DNA of 64,000 nucleotides from Erpobdella octoculata. Its lineage: Eukaryota > Annelida > Clitellata > Hirudinida > Erpobdellidae. The translations under genes and the position numbers were made by a program. Shown piece after piece: positions 51,621 to 64,000 of the stretch. Within the stretch, counting starts at the first letter, position 1. The number at the start of each line of letters is the position of its first letter. Under the pieces are notes generated by a model, which made no database searches, was not told the origin of the DNA, and worked only from the letters and a program-made list of their open reading frames with translations. The stretch covers positions 14,739,909-14,803,908 of the forward strand of contig OZ022246.1 of assembly GCA_963978895.1 (NCBI GenBank), written 5' to 3'.

Positions 51621-53650
51621 AGAAAGCATAGACAGAGAAAGCGGGAAACAAATGCTTCCCAATTTTCAGGCGTCCATAATTTTCGGGAAATCAGGGGTAT
51701 GAGATAAAATCAAGAGCAAAGTTTTGGTAATAGTGACTAGGCTACACAACCGACAATAAGATTAATTGAAATTAATTTTGTTCTGATTAACAGGGGTTTG
51801 CAAGAACCATAGCATTCAAATCAGGAGGTTTGCGTGAACCCCTGCGAACCCCCAGGAAAGCACTACTACCCTAGTGGCTACTGGCCAAATGTAGAATTTG
51901 CTCACATAAAATTTCAAGCTCGGTTTTGTTTAATGAGAGGATTGTAACGGCTACCAATGTGGCATTTGAATCCCTGCTGTAGAAAGTCGGTTTCGTTTTT
52001 TTAAGGAGTAGGTAATCGAAAAGATTACCATAGCTTAGGGCTTAAAACGTATTTTTCAAAAGATAATGTTCACCATAAAGTCTAGACAATTTATCGGTTA
52101 TGGCGTTTTTTCATCGTCGTAGTTATCAGAAAACTATTCTATTTGTTGTCGCAAATTTTTATTTTCTTTGAAAATTGTTGTCAAACATCGGTCATATCTT
52201 TGATCTAACATAGTGAACTTCTTGTAAGCTACTTCCAAATCATCAGCATCAAGAAAAGATAAAAAAAATTTAAATGCTTTTATTTCCCTCTTTATCTAAG
52301 TCAACAAACTAAAATTTTTGAATCTAAAACAACCCTTACGCTCAATCTTGTTAATTATTTTGGACCTCTGGCGACTTATAAATAAACATTCGTACTGTTT
52401 AATTATTTTGGACCTCTGGGGACTTATACATAAACAACTTATTACAGTCACTAGATGACAGGAATTAATTTGATTTGATTAATTTTAATTGATTTAAGGT
52501 CTAATTCATGTCTAAAACATTCAATTCATGTATTGTCATCCAGAATAAAGCTTTCCTGAAAGTTTTAGAGCTCTAGGTGGGTGAAAAGTAGGTGAATTTT
52601 TGTTTCTAAGATTTGATCACCACAGACAAACAAACAAACAGAGAGACGAGTCAAGTAAAATAAAAGCATCTAAAAAAAACAAGTGAAATTAAATAAAAGC
52701 ATTTAAATAAATTGACTGGCTGAAATTGAAAATTTTTTATAAAATGCTTTTTTGTTTTTTGAAAATTATCGTAAGGCTCAGATCAGACAACAATCCAATA
52801 TAGAAACAAATGTAAATAAAACCTGTTTTCCCGAAAAATTTTAAGCCGATATTTATAGAAAGAAATGACAAACACTTTGAAGAGCACTCAGTTGTTACAT
52901 GATTTGATAAACTGTGTAATGACTGCGAACGAGAAATCGATTTGTTGTCTCTCAAACAAAATTATAATACCTACAATGCAAAATAACTAGGTCATTATTA
53001 CTCACATTTTTACAACTTCATTGGAAAAAGTCAACAACAACTCATCAAACCATACCACAACCCACCACATCACACAACACTACATCACACCCATACCCAC
53101 ACAACGTTACACCTCCCCTCACCTCACCTCCCCTCGCATCACCTCACCTCACTTTACCTCACCTCACCTCACCATAGCACACCACACCCTTCTTTGATTT
53201 TTAAATGCTTTTATTTAACTTCACTCGTCTCTCTGTTTGTTGGTTAGTTAGTTTGTCTGTGGTAATCAAATCTAGGTCAAGTGTATTCATTGGTTTGCTT
53301 GTCTGTGATGATCAAATATAGGATAAGTAGGCGTGGCCAAATGTATTCATTGGCCTCGTTGAATGCCCGCATTTTTACGAGTCCCCTGATGTAACCAAAG
53401 AATATATAAACGCCTGAATTATCGATATATAAACGACTCAACTCAAACTCGTACGTCTTTATGCGATTTTTAACTGTGCGACTGCCTACCTTAAATCAAT
53501 TAAAATTAATCAAAATCGATTTTATATGAAAATTAGTGTTGATGTAATAAACAAAATTAATAATAACAAATTAAATAAAAAGTACAAGATTGCGCGTAAC
53601 GGCTGTTTAAGATTCCAAAATTTTAGTTCGTTGACTCAGATAAAGAGGCA
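51621..53650. repeat. diverged interspersed repeats
   Basis: Several pieces recur in both orientations: ATTTTGGACCTCTGG(C/G)GACT twice (about 52352 and 52404); the GTTTGTCTGTGGT / ACCACAGACAAAC pair (52618 and 53255); and AAGTCAACAAACTAAAATTTT related to 26020 and to 53620. A (CTCAC)n-rich stretch is at 53099-53185. No supported gene. Confidence 0.55.
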
Positions 53651-54428
53651 ACATAAAAGCTTCTTTTTTTAAAATATATTTTATCTTTACTTGTTAATAT
53701 TATATTTTTAAAAACATTTGGTAACAGAAATAAATAATTACTTGAATAAATTATTAATAAGTATACATTTTTCCTTCTCATCACATCTTCAAATTCTTGG
53801 TGTTGCAAAAATATATTCGATTTAAAAAAATCTACCTGCATGGGTAAGGAGCCCCATTTTCTTTTGCAATAAAACAGACAGGTAAATGCCACACCTGTAC
53901 TGATCACATACGTGTATGTGTGTAGACTTGTGCACCTCGCAACCACCTGACAACATACGAAAGTTCCATCAGCCTCCTTCATTTCCATCTGCCGTAATAC
54001 AACAAGGATACCTACCTATTATTTTGCATCCATCACTCATAAACGTATAGTTTGTAAGAATTTGGTCTTTTTTAAATTTTATTCAATTTCTGCCAAGGTA
54101 GTGATTCTAGTTTCGAGTAATTATTAAGACTAATATCAAATAATTTTATATTTCGCCACGATTCGCTTGAAAGCGAATAAATGTGAATGTTAAGTTCAAC
54201 CTGTCGGAGATAGTCAGACAGTAGCATTGTTACTTAGGTAGGCCATGAAACTAGGAATTATATTATTTTAAAAAATTAAAATTATATAGAAGCATCAAAC
54301 GGAAATTGTTGTCACTAATGTAACTTTACTGTCTGTGTATCGGTTATAATTATATAAAATTGTATAAATAACAAGACATTAATTGTCACATTCAGATAAT
54401 TTCCCAGGTGTACAATCGATATCAAGAA
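53651..54428 (+). other. region upstream of the tetraspanin gene
   Basis: AT-rich. A TATA-like TATATAAAATTG at about 54350 and a possible acceptor TTTCCCAG at 54404-54411 could relate to the gene's 5' UTR. The promoter itself is not defined. Confidence 0.35.
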
Positions 54429-63220
<8,792 letters not shown>

Positions 63221-63360
63221 GTTAGTTGAAGTCACGTTTTGTTATTAATTATTATAAATAAATCAATAATGTTTCTATGAAGTTTGATAAATTTCTGTTT
63301 GTTGATAAATTGTAAACTTTCATTGAACGAGTTTTTTCTAATCAACAATTTTAAAGGTTA

Positions 63361-63666
63361 TCTATATATATAAAAATGAATGTTTGTATATATGTATATA
63401 TGTATATATGTATATATATATTCATGTACTTTATCCATTGCTACACCATTCATCCGATCGTAATGAAATTTTCACACAACCTTGAGAGTCAAGGGGAATC
63501 AAATATAGTAAAAAAATTTTTGAAATCCGTCACAAAATGAGCGGAGCGGAGCGGGTGAGCAAGCGGGAACTATATATATATATATGTTTGTGCGTATGTA
63601 TGTGTGTATGTATGTATGTATGTGTATGTGGATGTATGTGTGTCTGTGTGTGTGTTTATGTATGTA
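63361..63666 (+). mobile_element. Helitron B family, 5' part
   Basis: 5' terminus TCTATATATATAAAAATGAA at 63361 after A. Same phrases as the copy at 48441-50701 (CACCATTCATCCGATCGTAA, GAGCGGAGCGGGTGAGC), ending in a (TATG)n tract where another Helitron is inserted. Confidence 0.82.
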
Positions 63667-64000
63667 CTATCGGAGATACCCGGCGTTGCCCGGGTTTTTA
63701 GAGGTTTTTCTAATGTTTGTCTCTTTCTCTCCCGTTTCCTTTCCCACCTGCTTTCCCACTCCTGTTCGCTTTCCCGTTTTCGGTCGTTTTCCCGCTGCCG
63801 GTCGTTTTCCCGCTCTCGGTCACTTTCCCGCTCCCGGTCGCTTTCCCGCTCCCGGTCGCTTTCCCGCTCCCGGTCGTTTTCCCGTTCCCGGTCGCTGTCC
63901 CGTTCCCGCTCACGTTTGCTCTCCCATTCCCGCTCACGCTTGCTTTTCCGTTCCCGCTCGCTGTCCGTTCCGGGTCGCTTTCCCGTTTCTATAATAGACA
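63667..64000 (-). mobile_element. Helitron 3' end with GC-rich minisatellite, runs off window
   Basis: The reversed end reads CCCGGGCAACGCCGGGTATC then TCCGATAG before T (CTAG changed to ATAG). A TTCCCGCTCCCGGTCGCT-type minisatellite occupies 63722-63990. Close relative of the element at 26360-27105. Confidence 0.75.

Overview
The window is AT-rich eukaryotic (metazoan) DNA. It holds parts of two spliced host genes, and their introns and flanks are packed with nested transposable elements and very long microsatellites. Evidence for an animal genome: an orthologue of ZMYND11/BS69 (bromodomain, PWWP, coiled coil, MYND) with GT-AG introns whose phases agree from exon to exon, a tetraspanin gene, a TTAGGG-type repeat tract, and animal-type LINE, Penelope, Helitron, hAT and Ty3/gypsy elements. 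The species cannot be fixed from the sequence; a non-vertebrate animal with a compositionally relaxed, repeat-rich genome fits best.

Layout. 1-2973: a minisatellite abutting a truncated Ty3/gypsy element (minus strand; 180-bp LTR, gag with a SAP-like N-terminus, protease, RT). 3002-6190: an unassigned DNA transposon with 33-bp terminal inverted repeats and many subterminal repeats, carrying a dead LINE. 6181-22586: ten ZMYND11 exons on the plus strand. The N-terminal exons lie upstream of the window. The introns contain LINE-in-LINE, tandem Helitrons, and one hAT inside another, each with a perfect 8-bp target duplication. 22587-36300: intergenic MITEs, a tRNA-like SINE head, Helitron ends, a Helitron nested in a Helitron, an inverted-repeat element and a piggyBac remnant.

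36300-48440: a Penelope-like element (PLE) bounded by (TA)n tracts, with direct pLTRs, an inverted partial pLTR and hammerhead-ribozyme-like motifs. It is itself hit by a LINE with an 8-bp target duplication. Next comes an almost intact two-ORF LINE on the minus strand whose 5' side is three tandem units of about 1.1-1.2 kb, mostly (AATATG)n/(AATACG)n. 48440-51048: Helitrons, one interrupted by a hAT. 54429-63220: three exons of a tetraspanin gene on the plus strand, running off the right edge. Its 8.3-kb second intron holds a 494-bp pentanucleotide array, a Helitron with about 940 bp of (ACTC)n, a small hAT, a second hAT copy containing a telomere-like tract and a Harbinger-like MITE, and a 515-bp (AAT)n tract. 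63361-64000: two more Helitron ends.

Only ZMYND11 and the tetraspanin look like host genes. The most interesting material is the PLE with candidate hammerhead motifs and a repetitive C-terminal extension, the tandem microsatellite 5' region of the LINE, and the transposon whose terminus lies exactly at the first visible ZMYND11 coding exon.
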